Counted from the stretch's first letter, positions 12,400 through 23,365 are shown. The stretch: DNA of 64,000 bases from Hyperoodon ampullatus (GCA_949752795.1 OX457063.1:70083783-70147782), one strand, 5' to 3'. A program made the numbers and translations. The notes: a model not told the origin generated them from the sequence alone.

Positions 12400-13097
12400 A
12401 GAGTTTGCTAAAGTGTTCTCTGTGCACCATTCCCAGAGAACATACAGAGCTTCTCAAAACAGCAGATCCCTAAACCCCTTCCAAGACCTATAGAATCAAA
12501 ATCCCTGGGGGATGGAAAATTCTTGTTGGGTGGGAATCTACATCTTTACCAAGAACTCTGTTGTGTGTTGAGTTGTGTCCCCCAAAATGAGGTGTTAAAA
12601 TCCTAACTCCTGGTATTTGTGAATGACCTTATTTGGAAATAAAGTCTTTGCAGATGTAGTCAAGTTAAGATGGTTCCTACTGGATTAGGCTGAGCCCTAA
12701 TCCAGTGACTGGTATCTTAATAAAATGAGGGAACCTTGTATACAGAGATGACACAGAAAGAACACCATGTGAAAATACAAAAGACAGAGCGACAAACACC
12801 ATTTGAACACAGAGGCAGTGACTGGAGTGATGCATCTACAAGCCAAAGAATGCCAAGCATTAATGGCAACACCAGAAGTTGGGAAGAGGTAAGGAAGGAT
12901 CCTCATCTAGAGCCTGCAGAGAGCATGGCCCTTCCAAAACCTTGATTTCAAACTTCTAGCCTCCAGAACTGTGAGAGAATAAATTTGTTTTAAGCCATTT
13001 GGTGTGTAATACTTTTTGTGGCAGCCCTAGGGAACTAATACACATCCCAAGATAAATTTTCTTCATGATTAAATTTGAGAGCCACTAGTTAAATTTG
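12400..13097 (-). repeat. MER5-like hAT-Charlie relic, split by an MLT1 LTR
   Basis: The left part (12400-12558) shows the tagaatcaaaatccctggggg and tgggaatctacatct pattern of MER5-type elements. The right part (13043-13097) resumes and ends with aaatttgagagccacta, matching the terminal agtttgagaaccactg. The intervening 12559-13042 is the MLT1 LTR, so the hAT element is older than the LTR. Confidence 0.6.
12559..13042 (+). mobile_element. MLT1 solo LTR (ERVL-MaLR)
   Basis: Matches the MLT1 LTR end to end: gagttgtgtcccccaaaatg, tcctaactcctggtatttg, gccctaatccagtgactgg, then ccttccaaaaccttgattt, ctagcctccagaactgtgag, the aataaattt poly(A) signal and a final ggcagccctagggaactaatac. No internal viral sequence. 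No clean 5-bp duplication because it landed in the hAT relic and has drifted. Confidence 0.85.
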
Positions 13098-13559
13098 ACC
13101 TAAATTTAAGTCTTAAGTTGACTGATTATTAACCCCAAATAGTAACTTAAAACCAGAAACTATCAAGTAAAGGGCAAGAGCAGGGGTGTTATACCATTAA
13201 TGGAAATAAGGACTAATAAGGCTGGTAAGTTTGGATCAATAAAGATATATTTTTGTTTGTCTGAATTGTGACTCTACCTTTTGAAAAAGGAATAAAGCAA
13301 ATCTCTATCTGCATGTTTCACACTGAAAAAGAAACGTATACATTTGAGATCTTTAGAAAGAAGAAAGCTATCTCTGTGGGATATACTTACAATAATGATT
13401 CAATGATTCATTCAATAATGATGTCTTTAATATTGGCCACTCATTTCTTAAGGGCCCAAATACAGAGGCTCCATTTTAACTAATTATAAATTATGCTTAA
13501 GTAAGAATAGCTGTTTGGTAATTTTTCCAGAAAAAAAAAACATTTTTAAGATATGGTAG

Positions 13560-14465
13560 ATGGTGTCTAAAATGATTCCTCACCTCCTGGTATTCACATT
13601 TTGTATTGTTGATCTAAAACATACAAACTGCCACTTATTTCCCTGGCAAAAAATGGGTTTATTTGAGAGCAGGAAAGAATTGCAATTCGGCGTTTGCAAC
13701 CATGGCGAGCCACCTGCAAGTCCCCTGCATGGTAAGGGAAGGAGAACTCATTTATAGAGAGGAAAAGGAAGTTGGGAGGGCTATAGTAAACAAAGAGTCC
13801 ATGGCTTTTCATTGCTGAGTCCTTGCCAGGAAAAAAGAGGAGTCCTTCTTCTTCCTGTTGGGCTCTGCTATCACCATAGGATTTGAGAGCTCCCCCTTCT
13901 GGTCTCCTGACTTTATTTGAGATTTCTGTTCATTAGTTTTTTACAATATGATCCTCTCCCCTTGATTGTGGGCTGAACTTACTGACTTGTTTTTAACAAA
14001 TAGAATATAGTATGTGTGATGGCATATTACTTCTGAGATTAAGTTGTAAAAGACTGTGACTTCTGCCTTGCTTGCTCTCTCTTTGGCTTTTCTTCCTTGC
14101 TTGCTCTGATGAAGCAAGCTGCTATGTTGTAAGCAACCCTATGGGGAGGCTCATGTGGCAAGAAACTGAAGGCAGCCTCCAAGCAAGAGCCAGCAAGGAA
14201 TTGAAGCCCTCAGTCCAACAACCCACAAGGTATTGAATCCTGTCAAAAATCACATAAGTTTGGAAGTGTGTCCTTCTTTATCTGACACTTGAGATGGCTA
14301 TAGCCCCAGCTAAAACCTTCATTATAGTCTTGTGAGATCCTGAGCCAGAGTACCCAGTTAAGCTGTTCATGGATTTCTGACCCACAGAAATGTGAGATAA
14401 TAAATGTTATTTTGAGCCACTAAGTTTTGGGGTAATTTATTATGTAGCAATAGATGGCAAATACA
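13560..14465 (+). mobile_element. MLT1-type LTR (ERVL-MaLR), interrupted by a second LTR-like insert
   Basis: The left end (13560-13606) reads aaaatgattcctcacctcctgg. The remainder (13946-14465) holds cctctccccttgattgtggg, tctgccttgcttgctctctc, gccccagctaaaacctt, tcctgagccagagtacccag, cccacagaaatgtgagataa and a final gagccactaagttttgggg. An unrelated block, 13607-13945, splits it. Subfamily not assigned. Confidence 0.75.
13607..13945 (-). mobile_element. Probable solo LTR inserted in the MLT1, minus orientation
   Basis: The block is absent from the MLT1 pattern and is bounded by tg...ca. On the minus strand it carries ctctcaaataaaccca, an AATAAA signal about 65 bases before its 3' end, as in ERV1-type LTRs. 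The flanks gtat and atat may be a worn 4-bp duplication. The frames at 13560-13812 are by-products of this block. Confidence 0.4.
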
Positions 14466-14732
14466 AAAGCTATTAAAACATCTGAGCATTTCCATGTTGG
14501 AAATTTATAGAGATACTGTACCTATTTCCACCATTAGGCTTAGCTTGCTTGGTTTTAAATGTGAATGATTTTATGAATTTCTGCTTAATAACTAGGGAAA
14601 ACAAATATGGTGAGTTTTGCCTCTTGCTTGTCTATGAACTTAATATTTTTTATGGTGTCTCACGTAGAGGTCATTCTGGCCAACCCCTGCACTTCTCAAA
14701 TGATGAAGCCATCATTAGCTTGCCCAAGTAGG

Positions 14733-14922
14733 GTTGCCAGATGTAACAAATAAAAACAGGCTACCCAGTTAAATTTCAAATTCAGATAACCAGTGAATTT
14801 TTTCTTTATCATAAGTATGTCCCATGTAATATTTGGGACATGCTTACACTAAAACGAAATTTTTGTTGAATTGCAATTGAAATTTAACTGGGTGTCCTGT
14901 ATTTTTATGGCAACCCTATGCC
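14733..14922. repeat. Palindromic miniature DNA transposon relic
   Basis: Long imperfect inverted repeat: agggttgccag ... acccagttaaatt on the left is mirrored by aatttaactgggtgtcctg ... tggcaaccct on the right. A second inner arm carries tatgtcccatg/gggacatgctta. This is a known mammalian MITE type. I do not assign its name. Confidence 0.7.
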
Positions 14923-14929
14923 TAAGGTC

Positions 14930-15617
14930 ATGCAATCAGTTAGTAACAGAGTCTGCACTAACAGCCAGATGTCTGGTTCCCAGACCAACATTATTCCTTC
15001 CACATGACCCTGCAATGCTGATGGAAGTGGTGCTTTAGAACCCCATCTTAAGGTTGTGCATGTTTGAAGTTTTAATGTAGTAACCATTACTAAAATGCTA
15101 CTGAAAGGAGCTCATGGGTCATTAAAGGACAAAACTGATGTTTTTTTGACACAATCAGTGGGTCTCATTCTGCAAATGAAAGTCTAGTCTTACAGCCTTA
15201 ATGGAAGGCAGCTGCAGATCCTGATATTCCCATAATAATGAGCAGGAGTAGATGATGTTAGTTTCTGACTGGATTGTGTTAATATAATGATTCAACTATG
15301 CAGATGTACTTTAAAGAGGGACAATTTGTAGAGAAAAACCTGAATCAATTTTAAGGAGCTTTTATGTTTATGTTTAACATATGCAAGTCTATAAGCATTA
15401 AAGTAAGTGAAATACATAAATATGCACAGTAGGTATGAAAAAGCCCCTTACTAACTAGTACTAGGAGACCTTATGCCTGTTGTGTGATTGCTCTTTAATT
15501 AGAATTAGTGTTTCTTGGTTTTTGTTCTTTAACTTTGAATATCTATGTGGCTTTAATTGTTTAAATACATTTACATGGATAATTTACATAATCTACTCTT
15601 GTTGATAATAGGTTTAT
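14930..15617. other. Non-coding, nothing recognised
   Basis: AT-rich. No gene or repeat family I can support up to the tagagtatgat target site at 15619. Confidence 0.45.
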
Positions 15618-15628
15618 GTAGAGTATGA

Positions 15629-15834
15629 TTTTTTTTTTTTTTTGTGGTACGCGGGCCTCTCACTGTTGTGGCCTCTCCTGTTGTGGAGCACAGGCTCTGG
15701 ATGCACAGGCTCAGCGGCCACGTCTCATGGGCCCAGCTGCTCCGCGGCATGTGGGATCCTCCCAGACCGGGGCACGAACCCGTGTCCCCTGCATCGGCAG
15801 GCGGACTCTCAACCACTGCACCACCAGGGAAGCC
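15629..15834 (-). mobile_element. CHR-type SINE at the 3' junction of L1-A
   Basis: T run, then gtggtacgcgggcctctcac, ending in accaccagggaagcc. The left flank tagagtatgat (15619-15629) and the right flank (15836-15846) match. The same word also ends the L1-A insertion at 22689, so the SINE and the L1 share one target site. Confidence 0.92.
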
Positions 15835-16190
15835 CTAGAGTATGATCTTTTTTTTTTTTTTAATTAATTTATTTTTTTGCTTTATAACAAATTTAATCAG
15901 TTATACATATACATATGTTCCCATATCCCCTCCCTTTTGCGTCTCTCTCCCACCCTCCCTATCCCACCCCTCCAGGCGGTCACAAAGCACCGAGCTGATC
16001 TCCCTGTGCTATGCGGCTGCTTCCCACTAGCTATCTACCTTACGTTTGGTAGTGTATATATGTCCATGCCGCTCTTTTGCTTTGTCACAGCTTACCCTTC
16101 CCCCTCCCCATATCCTCAAGTCCATTCTCTAGTAGGTCTGTGTCTTTATTCCTGTCTTACGCCTATGTTCTTCATGACATTTTTTTTTCC

Positions 16191-19100
16191 TTAAATTCCA
16201 TATATATGTGTCAGCATACAGTATTTGTCTTTCTCTTTCTGACTTACTTCACTCTGTATGACAGGCTCTAGGTCCATCCACCTCATTACAAATAGCTCAA
16301 TTTCGTTTCTTTTTATGGCTGAGTAATGTTCCATTGTATATATGTGCCACATCTTCTTTACCCATTCATCTGATGATAGACACTTAGGTTGTTTCCATCT
16401 CCGGGCTATTGTAAATAGGGCTGCTATGAACATTTTGGTACATGTCTCTTTTTGAATTATGGTTTTCTCAGGGTATATGCCCAGTAGTGGGATTGCTGGG
16501 TCATATGGTAGTTCTATTTGTAGTTTTTTAAGGAACCTCCATACCGTTCTCCATAGTGGCTGTACCAATTCACATTCCCACCAGCAGTGCAAGAGTGTTC
16601 CCTTTTTTCCACACCCTCTCCAGCATTTATTGTTTCTAGATTTTTTGATGATGGCCATTCTGACTGGTGTGAGATGATATCTCATTGTAGTTTTGATTTG
16701 CATTTCTCTAATGTGTAAAGATGTTGAGCATCCTTTCATGTGTTTGTTGGCAGTCTGTATATCTTCTGTAGAGAAATGTCTATTTAGGTCTTCTGCCCAT
16801 TTTTGGATTGGGTTGTTTGTTTTTTTGTTATTGAGCTGCATGAGCTGCTTATAAATTTTGGAGATTAATCCTTTGTCAGTTGCTTCATTTGCAAATATTT
16901 TCTCCCATTCTGAGGGTTGTCTTTTGGTCTTGTTTATGGTTTCCTTTGCTGTGCAAAAGCTTTGAAGTTTCATTAGGTCCCATGTGTTTATTTTTGTCTT
17001 TATTTCCATTTCTCTAGGAGGTGGGTCAAAAAGGATCTTGCTGTGATTTATGTCATAGAGTCTTCTGCCTATGTTTTCCTCTAAGAGTTGGATAGTGTCT
17101 GGCCTTACATTTAGGTCTTTAATCCATTTTGAGCTTATTTTTGTGTATGGTGTTAGGGAGTGATCTAATCTCATACTTTTACATGTCCCTATCCAGTTTT
17201 CCCAGCACCACTTATTGAAGAGACTGTCCTTTCTCCACTGTACATTCCTGCCTCCTATATCAAAGATAAGGTGACAATATGTCCGTGGGTTTATCCCTGG
17301 GCTTTCTATCCTGTTCCATTGATCTATCTTTCTGTTTTTGTGCCAGTACCATACTGTCTTGATTACTGTAGCTTTGTAGTATAGTCTGAAGTCAGGGAGC
17401 CTGATTCCTCCAGCTCCATTTTTCGTTCTCAAGATTGCTTTGGCTATTCGGGGTCTTTTGTGTTTCCATACAAATTGTGAAATTTTTTGTTCTAGTTCTG
17501 TGAAAAATGGCAGTGGTAGTTTGATAGGGATTGCATTGAATCTGTAGATTGCTTTGGGTAGTAGAGTCATTTTCACAATGTTGATTCTTCGAATCCAAGA
17601 ACATGGTACATCTCTCCATCTATTTGTATCATCTGTAATTTCTTTCATCAGTGTCTTATAATTTTCTGCATACAGGTCTTTTGTCTCCTTAGGTAGGTTT
17701 ATTCCTAGATATTTTATTCTTTTTGTTGCAATGGTAAATGGGAGTGTTTTCTTAATTTCACTTTCAGATTTTTCATTATTAGTATATAGGAATGCCAGAG
17801 ATTTCTGTGCATTAATTTTGTATCCTGCAACTTTACCAAATTCATTGATTAGCTCTAGTAGTTTTCTGGTAGCATCTTTAGGATTCTCTATGTATAGTAT
17901 CATGTCATCTGCAAACAGTGACAGCTTTACTTCTTCTTTTCCAATTTGGATTCCTTTTATTTCCTTTTCTTCTCTGATTGCTGTGGCTAAAACTTCCAAA
18001 ACTATGTTGAATAAGAGTGGTGAGAGTGGGCAGCCTTGTCTTGTTCCTGATCTTAGTGGAAATGGTTTCAGTTTTTCACCATTGAGGACGATGCTGGCTG
18101 TGGGTTTGTCATATATGGCCTTTATTATGTTGAGGAAAGTTCCCTCTATGCCTACTTTCTGCAGGGTTTTTATCATAAATGGGTGTTGAATTTTGTCAAA
18201 AGCTTTCTCTGCATCTATTGAGATGATCATATGGATTTTCTCCTTCAATTTGTTAATATGGTGTATCACGTTGATTGATTTGCATATATTGAAGACTCCT
18301 TGCATTCCTGGAATAAACCCCACTTGATCATGGTGTATGATCCTTTTAATATGCTGTTGGATTCTGTTTGCTAGTATTTTGTTGAGGATTTTTGCATCTA
18401 TGTTCATCAGTGATATTGGCCTGTAGTTTTCTTTCTTTGTGACATCCTTGTCTGGTTTTGGTATCAAGGTGATGGTGGCCTTGTAGAATGAGTTTGGGAC
18501 TGTTCCTCCCTCTGCTATATTTTGGAAGAGTTTGAGAAGGATAGGTGTTAGCTCTTCTCTAAATGCTTGATAGAATTCGCCTGTGAAGCCATCTGGTCCT
18601 GGGCTTTTGTTTGTTGGAAGATTTTTTATCACAGTTTCAATTTCAGTGCTTGTGATTGGTCTGTTCATATTTACTATTTCTTTCTGATTCAGTCTTGGCA
18701 GGTTGTGCATTTCTAAGAATTTGTCCATTTCTTCCAGGTTGTCCATTTTATTGGCATAGAGTTGCTTATAGTAATCTCTCATGATCTTTTGTATTTCTGC
18801 AGTGTCAGTTGTTACTTCTCCTTTTTCATTTCTAATTCTATTGATTTGAGTCTTCTCCCTTTTTTTCTTGATGAGTCTGGCTAATGGTTTATCAATTTTG
18901 TTTATCTTCTCAAAGAACCAGCTTTTAGTTTTATTGATCTTTGTTATCGTTTCCTTCATTTCTTTTTCATTTATTTCTGATCTGATTTTTTTTTCTTTTT
19001 TTGCGGTACGCGGGCCTCTCACTGTTGTGGCCACTCCCGTTGCAGAGCACAGGCTCCAGACGCACAGGCTCAGTGGCCATGGCTCACGGGCCCAGCTGCT

Positions 19101-20227
19101 CTTCGGCATGTGGGATCTTCCCAGACCGGGGCACGAACCCGTATCCCCTGCATCGGCAGGCAGACTCTCAACCACTGCGCCACCAGGGAAGCCCCTGATC
19201 TGATTTTTATGATTTCTTTCCTTCTGCTCACTTTGGGATGTTTTTTTTCTTCTTTCTCTAATTGCTTTAGGTGCAAGGTTAGGTTGTTTATTCGAGATGT
19301 TTCCTGTTTCTTAAGGTGGGATTGTATTGCTATAAACTTCCCCCTTAGAACTGCTTTTGCTGCATCCCATAGGTTTTGGGTCGTCGTGTCTCCATTGTCA
19401 TTTGTTTCTAGGTATTTTTTAATTTCCTCTTTGATTTCTTCAGTGATCACTTCGTTATTGAGTAGTGTATTGTTTAGCCTCCATGTGTTTGTATTTTTTA
19501 CAGATCTTTTCCTGTAATTGATGTCTAGTCTCATAGCATTGTGGTTGGAAAAGATACTTGATACAATTTCAATTTTCTTAAATTTACCAAGGCTTGATTT
19601 GTGACCCAAGATATGATCTATCCTGGAGAATGTTCCATGAGCACTTGAGAAAAATGTGTATTCTGTTGTTTTTGGATGGAATGTCCTATAAATATGAATT
19701 AAGTCCATCTTGTTTAATGTATCATTTAAAGCTTGTGTTTCCTTATTTATTTTCATTTTGGATGATCTGTCCATTGGTGAAAGTGGGGTGTTAAAGTCCC
19801 CTACTATGATTGTGTTACTGTCGATTTCTCCTTTTATGGCTGTTCGTATTTGCCTTATGTATTGAGGTGCTCCTATGTTGGGTGCATAAATATTTACAAT
19901 TGTTATATCTTCTTCTTGGATCGATCCCTTGATCATTATGTAGTGTCCTTCTTTGTCTCTTCTAGTAGTCTTTATTTTAAAGTCTATTTTGTCTGATATG
20001 AGAATTGCTACTCCAGCTTTCTTTTGATTTCCATTTGCATGGAATATCTTTTTCCATCCCCTTACTTTCAGTCTGTATGTGTCTCTAGGTCTGAAGTGGG
20101 TCTCTTGTAGACAGCCTATATATGGGTCTTGTTTTTGTATCCATTCAGCCAATCTGTGTCTTTTGGTGGGAGCATTTAGTCCATTTACATTTAAGGTAAT
20201 TATTGATATGTATGTTCCTATTCCCAT
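16191..20227 (-). pseudogene. L1-A ORF2 (endonuclease-reverse transcriptase), broken only by a SINE
   Basis: ORF2 protein nicks target DNA and reverse-transcribes L1 RNA in the nucleus. The start is the ATG at 20225-20227 ([17 protein letters not shown]). Endonuclease motifs by residue: N13, E42 (LQETH), Y114 (NIYAPN), D144/N146 (GDFN), D204 (RIDHIL) and H229. The residue before His229 is Asn228, where human L1 has Asp. The reverse-transcriptase site FADD is at 17904-17915, with [13 protein letters not shown] upstream. The C-terminal zinc-knuckle-like CX3CX7HX4C (CWRGC...LLHCWWEC) is intact, and the end is HIYGI at 16191. A SINE plus duplication (218 bases, 18977-19208) interrupts at about residue 343 and shifts frame. 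Without these bases 3819 nt remain (1272 aa), close to the human 1275. I see no other lesion. Confidence 0.95.
18986..19194 (-). mobile_element. CHR-type SINE inserted in L1-A ORF2
   Basis: Body from gcggtacgcgggcctctcac to caccagggaagccc. The duplication ctgatctgattttt lies at 18977-18990 and 19195-19208 without mismatch. It is in the same orientation as the L1. It provides an alternative ATG, which is why an apparent 994-codon frame begins inside it at 19175. Confidence 0.95.
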
Positions 20228-20285
20228 TTTCTTAATTGTTTTGGGTTCGTTATTGTAGGTCTTTTCCTTCTGTTGTGTTTCTTGC

Positions 20286-21200
20286 CTAGAGAAGTTCCTT
20301 TAGCATTTGTTGTAAAGCTGGTGTGGTGGTGCTGAACTCTCTTAGCTTTTGCTTGTCTGTAAACGTTTTAATTTCTCCATCAAATCTGAATGAGATCCTT
20401 GCTGGGTAGAGTAATCTTGGTTGCAGCTTTTTCTCCTTCATTACTTTAATTATGTCCTGCCACTCCCTTCTGGCTTGTAGAGTTTCTGCTGAGAGATCAG
20501 CTGTTATCCTGATGGGGATTCCCTTGTGTGTTATTTGTTGTTTTTGCCTTGCTGCTTTTAATATGATTTCTTTGTGTTTAATTTTTGACAGTTTGATTAA
20601 TATGTGTCTTGGCGTATTTCTCCTTGGATTTATTCTGTATGGGACTCTCTCTGCCTCCTGGACTTGATTAACTATTTCCTTTCCAATATTAGGGAAGTTT
20701 TCAACTATAATCTCTTCAAATATTTTCTCAGTCCCTTTCTTTTTCTCTTCTTCTTCTGGAACCCCTATAGTTCGAATGTTGGTGCATTTAATGTTGTCCC
20801 AGAGGTCTCTGAGACTGTCCTCTGTTCTTTTCATTCTTTTTTCTTTCTTTTGCTCTGCAGCAGTTATTTCCACTATTTTATCTTCCACCTCACTTATCCG
20901 TTCTTCTGCCTCAGTTATTCTGCTATTGATCTCATCTAGAGTATTTTTTATTTCATTTATTGTGTTTTCAATCGATGCTTGATTCATCTTTAGTTCTTCT
21001 AGGTCCTTGTTAACTGTTTCTTGCATTTTGTCTATTCTATTTCCAAGATTTTGGATCTTGGAAATAGAATCTTGGATCATCTTTACCATCATTATTCTGA
21101 ATTCTTTTTCAGGTAGACTGCCTATTACCTCTTCATTTGTTAGGTCTGGTGGGTTTTTATCTTGCTCCTTCTCCTGCTGTGTGTTTTTCTGTCTTCTCAT
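20286..21200 (-). CDS. L1-A ORF1 protein (RNA-binding chaperone), intact, 304 aa
   Basis: ORF1p coats L1 RNA as a trimer in cytoplasmic particles and is needed for retrotransposition. The frame begins [20 protein letters not shown] and runs without a stop to MLKELL. Residues about 50-130 form a heptad-rich coiled coil ([18 protein letters not shown] ... [19 protein letters not shown]). Next comes an RRM-like segment ([12 protein letters not shown]), then the C-terminal domain ([34 protein letters not shown]). Length and domain order fit mammalian ORF1p (about 300-340 aa). It lies 58 bases before ORF2. Upstream is the GC-rich 5' UTR promoter. The equivalent in L1-B is broken by a stop and frameshifts. 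Whether it is expressed cannot be told from sequence. Confidence 0.93.
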   Translation of the reverse strand: MRRQKNTQQEKEQDKNPPDLTNEEVIGSLPEKEFRIMMVKMIQDSISKIQNLGNRIDKMQETVNKDLEELKMNQASIENTINEIKNTLDEINSRITEAEERISEVEDKIVEITAAEQKKEKRMKRTEDSLRDLWDNIKCTNIRTIGVPEEEEKKKGTEKIFEEIIVENFPNIGKEIVNQVQEAERVPYRINPRRNTPRHILIKLSKIKHKEIILKAARQKQQITHKGIPIRITADLSAETLQARREWQDIIKVMKEKKLQPRLLYPARISFRFDGEIKTFTDKQKLREFSTTTPALQQMLKELL

Positions 21201-22687
21201 TTTGCTTATGTTACTGTGTTTGGGGGTCTCCTTTTTGCAGGCTGCAGGTTCGTAGTTCCCGTTGTTTTTGGTGTCTGTCCCCAGTGGCTAAGGTTGGTTT
21301 AGGGGGTTGTGTAGGCTTCCTGGTGGAGGGGACTAGTGCCTGTGTTCTGGTGGATGAGGCTGGATCTTGTCTTTCTGGTGGGCAGGTCCACGTCTGGTGG
21401 TGTGTTTTGGGGTGTCTGCGGACTTTTTATGATTTTAGGCCACCTCTCTGCTAATGGGTGGTGTTGTGTTCCTCTCTTGCTAGTTGTTTGTCATAGGGTG
21501 TCCAGCACTGTAGCTTGCTGGTCGTTGAGTGAATCTGGGTGCTGGTGTTGAGATGGAGATCTCTGGAAGATTTTCGCCATTTGATATTATGTGGAGCTGG
21601 GAGGTCTCTTGTGGACCAGTATCCTGAAGTTGGCTCTCCCACCTCAGAGGCACAGCACTGACTCCTGGCTCCTCAATTTGGGATGATTTGTTGTCTTTTC
21701 ATGTATTCCACAGATGCAGGGTACATCAAGTTGATTGTGGAGCTTTAATCCGCTGCTTCTGAGGCTGCTGGGAGAGGTTTCCCTTTCTCTTCTTTGTTCT
21801 CACAGCTCCTGGGTCTCAGCTTTGGATTTGGCCCCGCCTCTGCGTGTTAGGTCGCCGGAGGGCGTCTGTTCTTCGGTCAGACAGGACAGGGTTAAAGGAG
21901 CAGCCTCTTCGGGGACTCTGGCTCACTCAGGCCGGGCGGGAGGGAGGGGCACGGAGTGCGGGGCGAGCCTGCAGTGGCAGAGGTCGGCGTGACGTTGCAC
22001 CAGCCTGAGGTGCGCCGTGCATTCTCCCAGGGAAGCCGCCCCTGGATCCCGGGACCCCGGCAGTGGCGGGCTGCACAGGCTCCCGGAAGGGCGGTGTGGA
22101 CAGTGACCTGTGCTCGCACACAGGCTTCTTGGCGGCGGCAGCAGCAGCCCCAGCGTCCCACGCCCGTCACTGGGCTCCGCGCTTTCAGTCGCGACTCGCG
22201 CCCGTCTGTGGAGCCCCTTTAAGCAGCGCTCTTAATCCCCTCTCCTCGCGCACCAGGAAACCAAGAGGGAAGAAAAAGTCTCTTGCCTCTTCGGCAGCTC
22301 CAGAGTTTTCCCGGACTCCGTCCCGGCTAGCTGTGGCACATTAGCCCCCTTCAGGCTGAGTTCTCGCCGCCAGCCCCAGTCCTCTCCCTGCGCTCTGACC
22401 GAAGCCCGAGCCTCAGTTTCCAGCGCCGCCCGCCCCGGCGGGCGAGCAGACAAGCCTCTCGGGCTGGTGAGTGCCGCTTGGCACCGATCCTCTGTGCGGG
22501 GATCTCTCCGCTTTGCCCTACCCAGGTATGTGGGGAGTTTCTTGCCTTTTGGGAGGTCTGGGGTCTTCTGCCAGCGTTCAGTAGGTGTTCTGTAGGAGTT
22601 GTTCCACGTGTAGCTGTATTTCTGGTGTATCCGTGGGGAGGAAGGTGATCTCCGCGTCTTACTCTTCCGCCATCTTACCCGGAAGTC
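21201..22687 (-). promoter_or_regulatory. L1-A 5' UTR / internal promoter, shortened form
   Basis: GC- and CpG-rich, unlike its AT-rich surroundings, as expected for an L1 internal Pol II promoter. It is collinear with the L1-B 5' UTR except for two missing blocks. One is 184 bases between 8-bp direct repeats (agggcaaa, L1-B 26427-26434 and 26611-26618). The other is 319 bases with GT...AG ends (L1-B 27466-27784), whose joint in L1-A is 21668/21669. The short frames scattered at 21735-22453 are products of GC-rich sequence. Confidence 0.85.
22670..22677 (-). promoter_or_regulatory. YY1-like site at the start of L1-A
   Basis: AAGATGGC on the minus strand, about a dozen bases from the L1 5' end. 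In human L1 a YY1 site at this position helps fix the transcription start. The same word is at 26270-26277 in L1-B. Confidence 0.6.
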
Positions 22688-22704
22688 CTAGAGTATGATC
22701 TTTT

Positions 22705-23224
22705 GAGGATAACAAGTGAAATGAGAAAATAAGAGACTGGTGAAGAAAAAGAAAAAAAAAAAAAGGGAATGCCCAATGATTAAGGAATTTGAATAAATGC
22801 TGCTCAGATTTTGTGTCTTTGCTCATTCCAGAACATTTATTCCAATGTGTCCCAAGACCTTGGAATGCTTTGTATTTAGGGCTTAAACAAAACTGATTGC
22901 TATTTTTCAGAAGTTCCACTGACAAACCTTCAGTAATTTTGTCTTCTTTGGAGATAAATAGTCAAGTAAAGTATGAGCAGTAACTTTGAATTCACCTAAA
23001 TGTTAGGGGTTTCTTTTTCATGGTGAAGGGTTGTATTTATACTTTTTTTGGTAAGCCAATGCTAAACTAAGTACACAGCGTTGATATATATATTTAATTG
23101 TAACAATAGTAAGGAAAATTCACTGATATTAAAGTAAAATAACTCATATTTAATAATAATGCATGAATGAATAGTGCTATACTTTTAATAAAATGATTTT
23201 ACTTCTGTTATCTCCCCAAATATC
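22705..23224. other. Non-coding spacer between L1-A and L1-B, first part
   Basis: Begins with the right target duplication of L1-A. Contains an A-rich tract (22747-22765). No gene or named repeat. Confidence 0.5.
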
Positions 23225-23365
23225 TAAAATCATCCTGAAAACAGTCTTAAAGAAAAACAATTTGCCTAAGGTCACACTGAGAGAATATGGCACAGCCTGA
23301 TTTCAACACATATTTTCTGATTTCAGGCCCAGGAATCTTTGTACTGTGCCACAGTGCCTCTAGAT
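23225..23365 (-). repeat. MIR fragment, reversed
   Basis: tttgcctaaggtcacactgag, then cctgatttcaacacatattt and a ggaatctttgtactgtgcca end match reversed MIR. Confidence 0.55.

Larger units (their letters stand above)
15849..22687 (-). mobile_element. L1-A: full-length recent LINE-1 with target duplication
   Basis: Complete L1 order on the minus strand: 5' UTR (21201-22687), ORF1 (20286-21200), 58-base spacer, ORF2 (16191-20227, SINE-interrupted), 3' UTR (15864-16190) and A-tail (T run from 15849). The duplication ctagagtatgatctttt is found at 15835-15851 and 22688-22704 with no mismatch, so the insertion is recent. Compared with L1-B, its 5' UTR lacks two segments (184 and 319 bp) and its 3' end stops earlier. 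Transcription would run leftward. Confidence 0.95.

Noticed and set aside
17731..18189. Plus-strand 152-codon frame (and the similar minus frame at 30968-31522) as host genes
   Set aside because: Both are antisense readings of the L1 reverse-transcriptase region. The same pattern recurs in two L1 copies because the parent sequence is shared.
16191..19175. A 994-codon frame as a novel large protein
   Set aside because: Its first ~60 codons are SINE sequence read in the sense direction. The remainder is ordinary L1 ORF2 after the SINE insertion point.
21735..22453. Overlapping proline/arginine-rich frames in GC-rich DNA as a CpG-island gene
   Set aside because: They lie within the L1-A 5' UTR, are matched by similar frames in the L1-B 5' UTR (26337-27342), and lack conserved coding signals.
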